Below are positions 1 to 7,619 of a DNA stretch of 64,000 bases, piece by piece. The stretch is from Agromyces atrinae (lineage in GTDB: Bacteria; Actinomycetota; Actinomycetes; Actinomycetales; Microbacteriaceae): positions 3,348,001 to 3,412,000 of the forward strand of contig NZ_JACCBI010000001.1 of assembly GCF_013407835.1 (NCBI RefSeq). Direction: 5' to 3'. Under the pieces are notes generated by a model. That model made no database searches. It had not been told where the DNA came from and saw only the letters and a program-made list of their open reading frames with translations. The translations under genes were made by a program, and so were the position numbers. The number at the start of each line of letters is the position of its first letter. Within the stretch, counting starts at the first letter, position 1.

Positions 1-155
1 GTGAGCAGTTCTCGTGCCTGATCGGCCCAGAATCCCAGCCTGTCGGATGCTGCGGCGTCGTACAGTTCGGGCGAGGCCACGGCTTGGGCTGCGAACTCGG
101 GTGCCGGTCGAAACCGGCGGATCTCTTCGAGATTGTGATCGATCTGCGCATTCAT
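1..155 (-). CDS. acs: Acetate--CoA ligase (acetyl-CoA synthetase), N-terminal fragment
   Basis: Partial gene running off the left edge; only about 51 codons are present. Translation from the ATG at complement 153-155 begins MNAQIDHNLEEIRRF and includes GFWADQARELL, which matches the start of AMP-forming acetyl-CoA synthetases (FWxEQARELLxW region). The family activates acetate to acetyl-CoA in the cytosol through acetyl-AMP. An AAGGAG lies somewhat far (about 13 bases) upstream of the ATG. It is transcribed away from the tad operon. The catalytic domain is outside the window, so activity cannot be judged. The family call rests on this short N-terminal match. Confidence 0.75.
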   Translation of the reverse strand, partial: MNAQIDHNLEEIRRFRPAPEFAAQAVASPELYDAAASDRLGFWADQARELL

Positions 156-336
156 GATGCTTCGCTCGCTCCTTCGCGATTACGTCGTCAACGGGTTCGC
201 CTGCCCACCATGACGATATCCCCTCGGCCGGGGCGCGAGCGAACCCCGACGAGTCGATCAATCCTCGACATCGTCCGATGCTGCGAGCCAGCCGTGAGCC
301 GAATGTGGAAACCCCTCATTCGTCGGAAAAAGGTAC

Positions 337-364
337 TTGCGATTGCATGGGCACCCCGTACACT
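337..364 (+). promoter_or_regulatory. Promoter of the 6C RNA
   Basis: TTGCGA at 337-342 and TACACT at 359-364 are separated by 16 bases. They predict a transcript start near 371, just ahead of the two C-loop hairpins. Confidence 0.55.
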
Positions 365-370
365 GGGATA

Positions 371-522
371 CGCCTGAACGAAACATCCAGGCCAGCAGCG
401 CGAGTGATTCCCCCCAATCCTCCGCTGCCGCGGCGGCATCTGTTCCCCCCAATGGGTGCCGCCCCCTACTTTGAGTGAGAGCTCGCAGGGCCGTCGGAGA
501 GATCCGGCGGCCCTGTTCTCGT
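371..522 (+). ncRNA. 6C small RNA
   Basis: Two adjacent hairpins each show exactly six cytosines in the loop. Hairpin 1 pairs GCAGCG (395-400) with CGCTGC (423-428) around C410-415. Hairpin 2 pairs GGCGGCA (432-438) with TGCCGCC (457-463) around C445-450. Both loops carry TTCCCCCCAAT. A terminator-like stem follows (CAGGGCCGTCGGA, GAGA loop, TCCGGCGGCCCTG, 486-515) and then TTCTCGTT. This is the defining architecture of the actinobacterial 6C RNA (two C6 loops plus terminator). From memory, the Mycobacterium tuberculosis 6C RNA (B11) also sits beside the tad locus, which supports the call. Exact ends are inferred. Family members act as C-rich antisense regulators; targets here are unknown. 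Confidence 0.8.
486..522 (+). terminator. Terminator of the 6C RNA
   Basis: A 13-bp stem with one G-T pair and a GAGA loop is followed by TTCTCGTT. Bases 523-620 beyond it show no further structure that I can recognise. Confidence 0.6.
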
Positions 523-620
523 TGTGGCGCGGAGTGGTGCTTCCCTCCTCCCCAACGGATGACGCGCGCGGGCCCTCCACAGATCGATGCGGCCGCGGTG
601 TGCGGTGTGCGGCCCGTCTC

Positions 621-626
621 TACGGT
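621..626 (+). promoter_or_regulatory. Leaderless -10 box of tadA
   Basis: TACGGT lies exactly six bases before the ATG at 633, the same spacing as many other start codons in this window. Confidence 0.4.
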
Positions 627-632
627 CGTCTC

Positions 633-1700
633 ATGCCCTCCGCTTTCATCGCTTCCCCCTCATGGGAGACGGCCCGCCCGGCACAGACGGCCTCCTCCCG
701 GCGATCGGCGGGGGCATCGACGGCCGGGGAGATCGACTCGACGATCACCCCGGCCGCCGGCCCACCCGAGCCGACCGAACGGGATGACGCCCTCGATGCA
801 CTCGGTGAGCTGGCGGATCACGCCGAGGGCGCGACCGATCTCTTCGTGAACGGTGCGGCGGGCCTCTGGGCCGACTACGGCCAGGGCGCGGAGCGGGTCG
901 AGGGCTGGACGCTCGGCGATGAGGCCGTGCGGGCGCTCGCGGTGCGGCTCATCGCGCACGGAGGCCGTCACATCGACGAGGCGACGCCCGCCGTCGACGT
1001 ACGGCTCGGTGGAGGGGTGCGCGTGCACGCCGTGCTGCCCCCGCTGTCGACGCGGGGCACGCTCATCTCGGTGCGCATCCCGCGGTCGGGTCACGGCACT
1101 CTCGCCGACCTGCACGGCGCGGGGATGTTCGACGACCGAGCGCACGATGTGCTGATCCACGCCGTGGAACGCCGCGAGAACATCCTCATCTCGGGCGCAG
1201 CGGGTGCAGGTAAGACCACGCTTCTCGCCGCACTCCTCGGCTGTGCGTCACCGACCGACAGGATCGTCGTGATCGAAGACCTCGCCGAGCTCCAGATCAC
1301 GCACCCGCACGTGGTGTCGCTCGAGGCCCGCCAACCGAACCTCGAGGGCGCGGGCGGAGTGCGGCTCGACAGCCTCGTGCGCGAGGCGCTCCGCATGCGG
1401 CCGGATCGACTCGTCGTCGGCGAGTGCCGCGGCGCCGAGCTTCGCGAACTGCTGTCGGCGCTCAACACCGGTCACGACGGGGGAGCGGGCACCGTGCACG
1501 CCAACTCGCTCGACGACGTGTCGACGCGACTCGAAGCGCTCGGCGCGCTCGCCGGCCTCGGTGCCGCGGCGCTCGCACGTCAGACGGTCAGCGCGTTCGA
1601 TCTCGTCGTGCACGTCGAGCGGCATGCGTCCGGCCGTCGCATCGGCGGACTCGGCCGGTTCGCCCTCGTCGGCGATCGCCTCTCGGTGGTGCCGCTGTGA
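633..1700 (+). CDS. tadA: TadA-type pilus assembly / secretion ATPase
   Basis: A 355-residue type II/IV secretion-system ATPase of the CpaF/TadA family, the motor for Flp-type pilus export at the inner face of the membrane. The P-loop SGAAGAGKTT lies at residues 187-196. It is followed by an Asp box (VIEDLAEL), a Walker B region (RLVVGECRGAEL) and a His box (TVHANS). The ATG at 633 was chosen because the upstream extension to 456 is low-complexity Arg/Ser and overlaps the 6C RNA region; a -10-like box sits six bases before it. The stop overlaps the next gene by four bases, so it is the first gene of the tad operon. No CpaE/Ssd gene precedes it. Confidence 0.9.
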   Translation: MPSAFIASPSWETARPAQTASSRRSAGASTAGEIDSTITPAAGPPEPTERDDALDALGELADHAEGATDLFVNGAAGLWADYGQGAERVEGWTLGDEAVRALAVRLIAHGGRHIDEATPAVDVRLGGGVRVHAVLPPLSTRGTLISVRIPRSGHGTLADLHGAGMFDDRAHDVLIHAVERRENILISGAAGAGKTTLLAALLGCASPTDRIVVIEDLAELQITHPHVVSLEARQPNLEGAGGVRLDSLVREALRMRPDRLVVGECRGAELRELLSALNTGHDGGAGTVHANSLDDVSTRLEALGALAGLGAAALARQTVSAFDLVVHVERHASGRRIGGLGRFALVGDRLSVVPL

Positions 1701-2698
1701 CCGTCGTCGACGAGATCGCCGGCGTCGCCTCACGTCTCGCCGTGCTCCTGACCGCCGGAGTGGCGCCCACCGCGGCGCTCGGCTACCTCGCGCGTCTCGA
1801 CGGCGATACGGATGCCGCTGAGGTTCCGACTGAGGGCGCCGACACGGTGCTGCGGCGAGGCCCGCTCGCTCGCTGGACGGCGCGGCGCCACGCGTCGACC
1901 GAGGGTGACGTCGACGCCGTCATCCGCGCCGTCGCTCGGTCGGCTCGGGCGGGCGTACCGATCGGGAGCGCGATCAGCGCGGCGGCGGCCGGCCTCCCGT
2001 CGCGCGAGAAGGGCGCGTGGGACGCCCTCGCCGCGGCATGGACGGTGGCGACCGAATCCGGCGCGCCACTCGCCGGCTGTCTGCGGGCGATCGCGACGTC
2101 GCTCCGCGACATCGCCGAGGTGCAGCGCGAACTCGAGGTCGCGCTCGCCGGCCCGCGCTCGACCGCGCGACTCGTGGCAGCGTTGCCCGTCATCGCGGTG
2201 GTCTTCGGCGCAATCATGGGATTCGACACGGTTCAGGTGCTCTTCTTCTCTCCTCTGGGGCTCGCGTGTCTGGCACTCGGCGTCGCGCTGCTCGTCGCCG
2301 CCTGGCGATGGAACGGCGCGCTCGTGCGGGCGGCCGGGCGCGCCGACCCGGCTCCCGGACTCGACATCGAACTCGTGGCCATCGCGATGACCGGTGGTGC
2401 ATCGGTCTCGCGGGCACGCAGCATCGTCGCGGGTTCGGGGCGGCCCGTCGACGAGTCGCAGACCGCCGAGATCCTCGACCTCAGCACGCGCGCCGGAGTG
2501 CCGGCCGTCGAACTTCTGCGCGCCGAGGCCGAGCAACGCCGTCGCGAGGCGCGCAGCGCCGGACGCGAGCGGGCGGCGACCGCAGCGGTCCAGCTCATGC
2601 TGCCCCTCAGCGTGTGCGTTCTGCCGTCGTTCATGCTGCTCGGAGTCGCCCCGCTCCTGATCGCCGTCGTCACGTCGACGTTCGACGGTCTCGCCTGA
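1697..2698 (+). CDS. TadB/TadC-like type II secretion F protein (apparently fused)
   Basis: A 333-residue inner-membrane platform protein for the Tad pilus. Its GTG start overlaps the tadA stop (GTGA). The N-terminal half contains a cytoplasmic F-domain-like helical region, then a hydrophobic pair (about residues 160-215: VAALPVIAVVFGAIM and LACLALGVALLVAAW). The C-terminal half has a second helical region beginning GLDIELVAIAMTGGASV and ends in another hydrophobic segment (LMLPLSVCVLPSFMLLGVA). Mycobacteria encode separate TadB and TadC proteins; here one gene seems to cover both roles. That fusion is an inference from two F-like halves and the absence of another F-domain gene. Confidence 0.8.
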   Translation: MTVVDEIAGVASRLAVLLTAGVAPTAALGYLARLDGDTDAAEVPTEGADTVLRRGPLARWTARRHASTEGDVDAVIRAVARSARAGVPIGSAISAAAAGLPSREKGAWDALAAAWTVATESGAPLAGCLRAIATSLRDIAEVQRELEVALAGPRSTARLVAALPVIAVVFGAIMGFDTVQVLFFSPLGLACLALGVALLVAAWRWNGALVRAAGRADPAPGLDIELVAIAMTGGASVSRARSIVAGSGRPVDESQTAEILDLSTRAGVPAVELLRAEAEQRRREARSAGRERAATAAVQLMLPLSVCVLPSFMLLGVAPLLIAVVTSTFDGLA

Positions 2699-2746
2699 CT
2701 CGTGCCACCCACCGCCGCCCGAGCGGCAGAAGAAAGGAACACTTCC

Positions 2747-2977
2747 ATGAAGGAACCGCAGAACACCGTCTCGCGCGCGCCCGTCTCGCGGCTCAGGGCG
2801 AATGTCGCACGAGCCGTCGATGCACTCGCCGACGAGCGCGGAGCGGCGACCGCCGAGTACGCGGTCGCGACGATGGCCGCCGTGGGGTTCGCCGGGCTCC
2901 TCGTGCTCATCCTGCGCGGCGACGAGGTCCGCGGCATCCTCACCGATCTCGTGCGCAATGCGCTCTCGGTGGGTTGA
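2747..2977 (+). CDS. Flp-like pilin, DUF4244 family
   Basis: A 76-residue small protein with a charged N-terminus, then DERGAATAEYAVATMAAVGF and a hydrophobic helix (LLVLIL). The ATAEYAV segment is the hallmark of the Flp/TadE class of prepilins, cleaved at the glycine before it by a prepilin peptidase. It is the likely pilus subunit. ATG 2747 is preceded by AGAAAGGA at good spacing, which is why it was preferred to the GTG at 2702. It sits between the platform protein and TadE, as in other actinobacterial tad loci. Confidence 0.8.
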   Translation: MKEPQNTVSRAPVSRLRANVARAVDALADERGAATAEYAVATMAAVGFAGLLVLILRGDEVRGILTDLVRNALSVG

Positions 2978-3320
2978 CCTCGCTCGTCGACTGCGCAGCG
3001 ACCGGGGGAGTGCGACGGCCGAACTCGTCGTCGCGCTCCCCGCGGTGGCCCTCGTGCTCGCGCTCTGCCTCGGCGCGGTTATGGTCGGCGCGCAGCAGGT
3101 GCGATTGACCGACGCTGCAGGCGACGCCGCGCGAGCGCTCGGCCGCGGGGATGACGCGGGCTACGCGACCTCCATCGCTCGCACGACGGCGGGAGAGGTG
3201 TCGCTCTCGGCCTGGGATGACGGCGACTTCGTCTGCGCACGCGTCGAATCGGGGTCGGGAGTCGCTCTTCTGCCGATCGCGCTGTCGGCGGCGTCGTGCG
3301 CGCTGAGCCATGGACGGTGA
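2958..3320 (+). CDS. TadE-like pseudopilin
   Basis: About 120 residues. A short basic N-terminus is followed by DRGSATAELVVALPAVALVLALCLGAVMVGAQQ, a prepilin-like cleavage region plus one membrane helix, then a small extracytoplasmic domain with two cysteines (FVCARVE and ASCALS). This is the TadE layout. The ATG at 2958 overlaps the end of the pilin gene by 20 bases; longer in-frame extensions read through the pilin gene and are rejected. It is translationally packed within the operon. Confidence 0.75.
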   Translation: MRSRWVDLARRLRSDRGSATAELVVALPAVALVLALCLGAVMVGAQQVRLTDAAGDAARALGRGDDAGYATSIARTTAGEVSLSAWDDGDFVCARVESGSGVALLPIALSAASCALSHGR

Positions 3321-3702
3321 GGTCGTGATCGTGCCGGCTCAGGTGACGCGGGACGACCGACGTCTGGCATCCGAGTGTGGGGCAGCGAGCGTCGTGATCG
3401 TCGGACTGCTGGCTGCCGTGCTCCTCGCCGTCGGCGCAGCCGTATCGGTGCTCTCCCTGCTCCCCGCGACGGTGACGGCGGCCAACGCCGCCGACGCGGC
3501 GGCCCTCGCCGGAGCCGACGTGCTCGCCGGAGTCGTCAACGGTGAGGCGTGCGAGATCGCGGAACGAGCCGCGGTACTCGGCGGAGCGACGCTCGAGAGC
3601 TGCACGATCGACGGCCCGGTGGTCGAGGCGACGACATCCCTCGTCGTGCTCGGCCTGCCCGTCACCGCCCGCTCGCGCGCCGGTCCGCCCGGGTGGGAGT
3701 GA
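3310..3702 (+). CDS. TadG-like secretion-neighbourhood protein (Rv3654c-like)
   Basis: 130 residues. It begins with a short cytoplasmic stretch, then ASVVIVGLLAAVLLAVGAAVSVLSLLP, a single membrane helix, followed by NAADAAALAGADVL, a motif seen in TadE/TadG-like proteins that lie next to tad and helicase genes in actinobacteria. The start overlaps TadE by 11 bases. It is the last gene of the tad operon and ends directly against the convergent small gene at 3703. It is probably a minor pseudopilin or pilus-associated wall protein, by context only. Confidence 0.7.
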   Translation: MDGEVVIVPAQVTRDDRRLASECGAASVVIVGLLAAVLLAVGAAVSVLSLLPATVTAANAADAAALAGADVLAGVVNGEACEIAERAAVLGGATLESCTIDGPVVEATTSLVVLGLPVTARSRAGPPGWE

Positions 3703-3936
3703 TCAGTCGAAGACGGTCTCGATATAGCGGTACTCGACGGCGCTCGGACGTTCGTCGTCCTGCGTCGAGAACTCGAGACCTGCACCACGTGAGTAGACGT
3801 AGTGCTTGCCGTCGCCCGAGATCTCGAGTCGAGGTTGCGGTCCGCCGTCGCCGAGGAAGGCCGTTGCAACAGTCTTTCCCTCGAGCGGCCCGTCGATCAG
3901 TTTCGCGGTGTAAGTCGCCACAGCTGGGGTGTCCAT
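3703..3936 (-). CDS. Small conserved protein of unknown function
   Basis: 77 residues starting MDTPAVATYTAKLIDGPLEG. No family was recognised. The protein looks cytosolic, with alternating hydrophobic/polar stretches that could form a beta-rich fold (TAKLIDGPLEGKTVATAF, PRLEISGDGKHYVY). The start is supported by GGAGG 11 bases upstream on the minus strand; the longer frame to 4110 has low-quality sequence and crosses the topA promoter. It is convergent with the tad operon with no gap, and divergent from topA. Confidence 0.6.
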   Translation of the reverse strand: MDTPAVATYTAKLIDGPLEGKTVATAFLGDGGPQPRLEISGDGKHYVYSRGAGLEFSTQDDERPSAVEYRYIETVFD

Positions 3937-4100
3937 GCCGTCATTTTCCTCCGTTCCCTCCGAAGCGCAAGGGGCTTGCGCCGCCTCGCCGATTGGGCAA
4001 TCTCGCCGAGACTGTGTGTATGGTGTGCGGTGACGGGAGCGTAGCTTCCGCGCATGGCTGAGGGTGCACCGTCGGGGGGCGGACCGACCGGAGCCCTCCG

Positions 4101-4106
4101 TAGAAA
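4101..4106 (+). promoter_or_regulatory. topA: Possible -10 box of topA
   Basis: TAGAAA lies six bases before the ATG at 4113. The last base departs from the TANNNT pattern seen elsewhere, so this is a weak call. Confidence 0.3.
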
Positions 4107-4112
4107 ACAATC

Positions 4113-6884
4113 ATGAGGAGTCTGGTGCCAGGCACGAAGAAACTGGTCATCGTCGAGTCGCCGACCAAGATGAAGTCGATCGCCGGCTATCTCGGTGACG
4201 ACTACGAGGTGCTGTCGTCGGTAGGACACATCCGTGACCTCATCGAGCCGAAGAACCTGCCCGCCGAGCTCAAGAAGGGCCCGCTCGGCAAGTTCTCCGT
4301 CGACGTCGATCACGGCTTCGAGCCCTACTACGTGGTGTCCGATTCGAAGAAGAAGACGGTCGCCGAACTGAAGCGCGCCCTCAAGGACGCCGACGAGCTC
4401 ATCCTCGCAACTGATGAGGACCGCGAAGGCGAGGCCATCGCGTGGCACCTGCTGCAGGAGCTGAAGCCGAAGGTCCCCGTCCGCCGCATGGTCTTCCACG
4501 AGATCACGAAGGACGCGATCCTCGCGGCGAAGGACAACACCCGCGACCTCGACACCGCCCTCGTCGACGCGCAGGAGACGCGACGCATCCTCGACCGCCT
4601 CTACGGCTACGAGGTCTCGCCGGTGCTCTGGCGGAAGGTCGGACCCGGCCTCTCCGCGGGCCGCGTGCAGTCTGCAGCGACCCGACTCGTCGTCGACCGT
4701 GAGCGCGAGCGCCTCGCCTTCGTCGCCGCCGGATACTGGGACCTCATCGGGCGCTTCGCTCCGGAGGCCGGTACCGCTTTCGACGCGCGCCTCGTCCGCC
4801 TCGACGGCTCGCGTGTGGCGACCGGTCGCGACTTCGACGACCTCGGCCGCCTCAAGGGCGACGCCGTCGTGCTCGACGAGCAGGCCGCCTCGGCGCTCGC
4901 ATCTGCGCTCCGCGACACGACGGTCGCCCGCCGCGTCTCCAAGGTCGAGTCGAAGCCGTACTCCCGGCGCCCCGCCGCTCCGTTCACGACGTCGACCCTG
5001 CAGCAGGAAGCGGCGCGGAAGCTCCGCTTCTCGGCTCGCCAGACCATGAGCGTCGCCCAGTCTCTCTACGAGAACGGGTACATCACTTATATGCGTACCG
5101 ATTCGCCCTCGCTCTCGCAGCAGGCGATCACGGCCGCTCGTGCCCAGGCGACGGCGCTCTATGGCGCCGAGTCGATCCCCGACAAGCCGCGTCTCTACAC
5201 GGGCAAGTCGAAGAACGCGCAGGAGGCGCACGAGGCGATCCGTCCCTCGGGCGACACGTTCCGCACCCCGTCGTCGCTTTCGTCGACGCTGCGCGGAAAC
5301 GACTTCAAGCTCTACGACCTGATCTGGAAGCGCACCGTCGCCTCGCAGATGGCCGACGCGAAGGGTTCGACCGCGACGGTCACGATCGAGGTCGGTCCGA
5401 CGGCCGAGAACGAGCACCCGCGTGCCTCGAAGACGCTCGCCGAGTTCACGGCGAGCGGAACGGTCATCACGTTCCGCGGGTTCCTCGCCGCCTATGAAGA
5501 GGGCAAGGACGAGGAGCGCAACAGCGAGGAGCAGCCCGGTGAGGCGAAGCTCCCGCCGCTGACCGAGGGTCAAGAACTCGACCTCGCCGAACTCGAGGCC
5601 AAGGGGCACGAGACGAGCCCTCCGCCGCGCTACACGGAGGCCAGCCTCGTCAAGCGACTCGAAGAGCTCGGCATCGGCCGCCCCTCGACGTTCGCCTCGA
5701 TCATCTCGACGATCCTCGACCGCGGGTACGTCACCCAACGCGGCCAGGCTCTCGTGCCGAGCTGGATCGCCTTCTCGGTCGTCCGTCTGCTCGAAGACCA
5801 CTTCTCCGATCTCGTCGAGTACGACTTCACCGCCGAGATGGAGGAAGACCTCGACCGCATCGCCGGTGGCGACGCCGACCGAGTCGAGTGGCTCACGAGC
5901 TTCTACTTCGGAAGCGACAAGCACCGCGGCCTCCGTCAGGTCGTCGACAACCTCGGTGAGATCGATGCGCGCGAGATCAACTCGGTGCACATCGACGGCG
6001 ACATCACGCTCCGCATTGGAAAGTACGGCCCCTACCTCGAGGTCGCCGAAGAGGGCTCCGAGACCCCGCGCCGTGTGAACCTGCCCGAGGATCTCGCACC
6101 CGACGAGCTCACGCCCGCCAAGGCCCGCGAACTCATCGACGCTCCGGTGCAGACCGACCGCGTGCTCGGCGTCAACCCCGAGAACGGCAAGGAGATCGTC
6201 GCGAAGGACGGCCGATTCGGCCCCTACGTGACCGAGCTCGAGCCGGAGCCCGAGGAGGCGCCCGCGGCCGAGACGGTCGATCCGAAGACCGGTGAGGTCG
6301 TCGCGGCGAAGAAGAAGCCCGCCAAGAAGGCCGCGGCTCCGAAGCCGCGCACGGCATCGCTCTTCAAGACGATGGACCTGCAGACGATCGACCTCGAGAC
6401 GGCGCTCCGCCTCCTCGACCTGCCCCGCGTCGTCGGCGTCGACCCCGAGTCGGGTGCCGAGATCACGGCTCAGGGCGGTCGTTACGGCCCCTACATCAAG
6501 CGCGGAACCGACTCCCGTTCGCTCCCGAGCGAGGACGCGATCTTCGAGATCGACCTCCCCGGTGCCCTCGAGTTGCTCGCGCAGCCGAAGTACGGCGGGC
6601 GAGCGGCATCCAGTGCCCTCAAGGAGTTCGACGCCGACCCGGTCAGCGGCAAGCCGATCAAGGTGAAAGACGGCCGGTTCGGCCCGTACGTCACCGACGG
6701 AGTGACGAACGCGACGATTCCGCGTGGCGACACGGTGGAAGAGATCACCTTCGAACGCGCCGTCGAATTGCTGCAGATCAAGCGCGACAAGGGACCGGTC
6801 AAGAAGCCGGCTGCCAAGAAGGCTCCGGCCAAGAAGGCACCCGCGAAGAAGGCTCCGGCCAAGAAGGCGACTCCGAAGAAGTGA
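4113..6884 (+). CDS. topA: DNA topoisomerase I (type IA)
   Basis: 923 residues. It relaxes negative supercoils by single-strand passage. The Toprim start KKLVIVESPTKMKSIAGYLG and the acidic triad region (ATDEDREGEAIAWHL) are clear. The nucleophile is the tyrosine of GYITYMRTDSP (Tyr326 counting from 4113). The C-terminus lacks zinc fingers. It has instead four GPY repeats (KYGPYL, RFGPYV, RYGPYI, RFGPYV) and a lysine tail of PAKK units, as in other actinobacterial enzymes. The start is uncertain: GTG at 4125 (VPGTKKLV) has GAGGAG four bases upstream, while ATG 4113 has only a possible leaderless box. It overlaps tmk by four bases. Confidence 0.97.
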   Translation: MRSLVPGTKKLVIVESPTKMKSIAGYLGDDYEVLSSVGHIRDLIEPKNLPAELKKGPLGKFSVDVDHGFEPYYVVSDSKKKTVAELKRALKDADELILATDEDREGEAIAWHLLQELKPKVPVRRMVFHEITKDAILAAKDNTRDLDTALVDAQETRRILDRLYGYEVSPVLWRKVGPGLSAGRVQSAATRLVVDRERERLAFVAAGYWDLIGRFAPEAGTAFDARLVRLDGSRVATGRDFDDLGRLKGDAVVLDEQAASALASALRDTTVARRVSKVESKPYSRRPAAPFTTSTLQQEAARKLRFSARQTMSVAQSLYENGYITYMRTDSPSLSQQAITAARAQATALYGAESIPDKPRLYTGKSKNAQEAHEAIRPSGDTFRTPSSLSSTLRGNDFKLYDLIWKRTVASQMADAKGSTATVTIEVGPTAENEHPRASKTLAEFTASGTVITFRGFLAAYEEGKDEERNSEEQPGEAKLPPLTEGQELDLAELEAKGHETSPPPRYTEASLVKRLEELGIGRPSTFASIISTILDRGYVTQRGQALVPSWIAFSVVRLLEDHFSDLVEYDFTAEMEEDLDRIAGGDADRVEWLTSFYFGSDKHRGLRQVVDNLGEIDAREINSVHIDGDITLRIGKYGPYLEVAEEGSETPRRVNLPEDLAPDELTPAKARELIDAPVQTDRVLGVNPENGKEIVAKDGRFGPYVTELEPEPEEAPAAETVDPKTGEVVAAKKKPAKKAAAPKPRTASLFKTMDLQTIDLETALRLLDLPRVVGVDPESGAEITAQGGRYGPYIKRGTDSRSLPSEDAIFEIDLPGALELLAQPKYGGRAASSALKEFDADPVSGKPIKVKDGRFGPYVTDGVTNATIPRGDTVEEITFERAVELLQIKRDKGPVKKPAAKKAPAKKAPAKKAPAKKATPKK

Positions 6885-7570
6885 GCGAGCACCCGTCCGA
6901 TCTCGCTCGACGCACGATGCCGGGCGAGCTCGTCCCCGTCGTGCGGGGCGAGTTCCCTGGGCTCTTCGTCACCTTCGAGGGCGGCGACGGATCGGGCAAG
7001 TCGACTCAGGCTGAGCTGCTCGAGCAGTGGGTAGCCACCCGCGGGCGCGAGGTGCTCCGCACACGTGAGCCCGGCGGCTCCGACGTCGGTCTCGAGATCC
7101 GCGAACTGGTGCTGCACCACCGCGGCGACATCGATCCGCGGGCCGAGGCCCTGCTGTACGCGGCGGACCGCGCTCACCACATCGCGACGAAGGTGCGCCC
7201 CGCGCTCGAACGCGGTGACGTCGTGATCCAGGACCGCTATCTCGATTCATCCGTGGCCTATCAGGGTGCGGGCCGCGTGCTCGATCCGCGCGAGGTGCGT
7301 GCGCTCTCACTGTGGGCGACGGCGGGACTCCTTCCCGACCTCACCGTGCTCCTCGACCTCGACGAGTCGGTCGCGCGCGGTCGACTCGACGCGGCGAAGA
7401 AGCGATTCGACCGGCTCGAGGCCGAGGCCGCCGACTTCCACGCGCGCGTGCGCGCGGGCTTCCTCGCGCTCGCCGCCGACGAGCCCGACCGGTTCCTCGT
7501 CGTCGACGCGTCGCTCCCCGTCGACGAGATCGCCGAGCGCATCCGCGCGCGCGTCGCGGGACTGCTCTGA
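6881..7570 (+). CDS. tmk: Thymidylate kinase
   Basis: 229 residues. It phosphorylates dTMP to dTDP. P-loop EGGDGSGKST is at residues 33-42, the DR motif is seen in IQDRYLDSSVAYQGAG, and dTMP-binding TREPGG is present. The first ~25 residues precede the usual start of the family, so ATG 6917 (residue 13) is a possible alternative. The GTG at 6881 overlaps the topA stop (GTGA), arguing for translational coupling. holB follows after 49 bases with its own promoter signal. Confidence 0.95.
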   Translation: MSEHPSDLARRTMPGELVPVVRGEFPGLFVTFEGGDGSGKSTQAELLEQWVATRGREVLRTREPGGSDVGLEIRELVLHHRGDIDPRAEALLYAADRAHHIATKVRPALERGDVVIQDRYLDSSVAYQGAGRVLDPREVRALSLWATAGLLPDLTVLLDLDESVARGRLDAAKKRFDRLEAEAADFHARVRAGFLALAADEPDRFLVVDASLPVDEIAERIRARVAGLL

Positions 7571-7607
7571 GCCCGACCGCCCGGGCGACGGTGTCTGTGC
7601 GGCCACG

Positions 7608-7613
7608 TAGGCT
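7608..7613 (+). promoter_or_regulatory. holB: Leaderless -10 box of holB
   Basis: TAGGCT ends six bases before the GTG at 7620. No Shine-Dalgarno is visible. Confidence 0.55.
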
Positions 7614-7619
7614 GGTCGC

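Noticed and set aside
3897..5990. 697-codon open frame opposite topA
   Set aside because: Composition is Arg/Glu/Leu/Val shadow of the topA codons in GC-rich DNA, has no family motif, and topA itself is certain.
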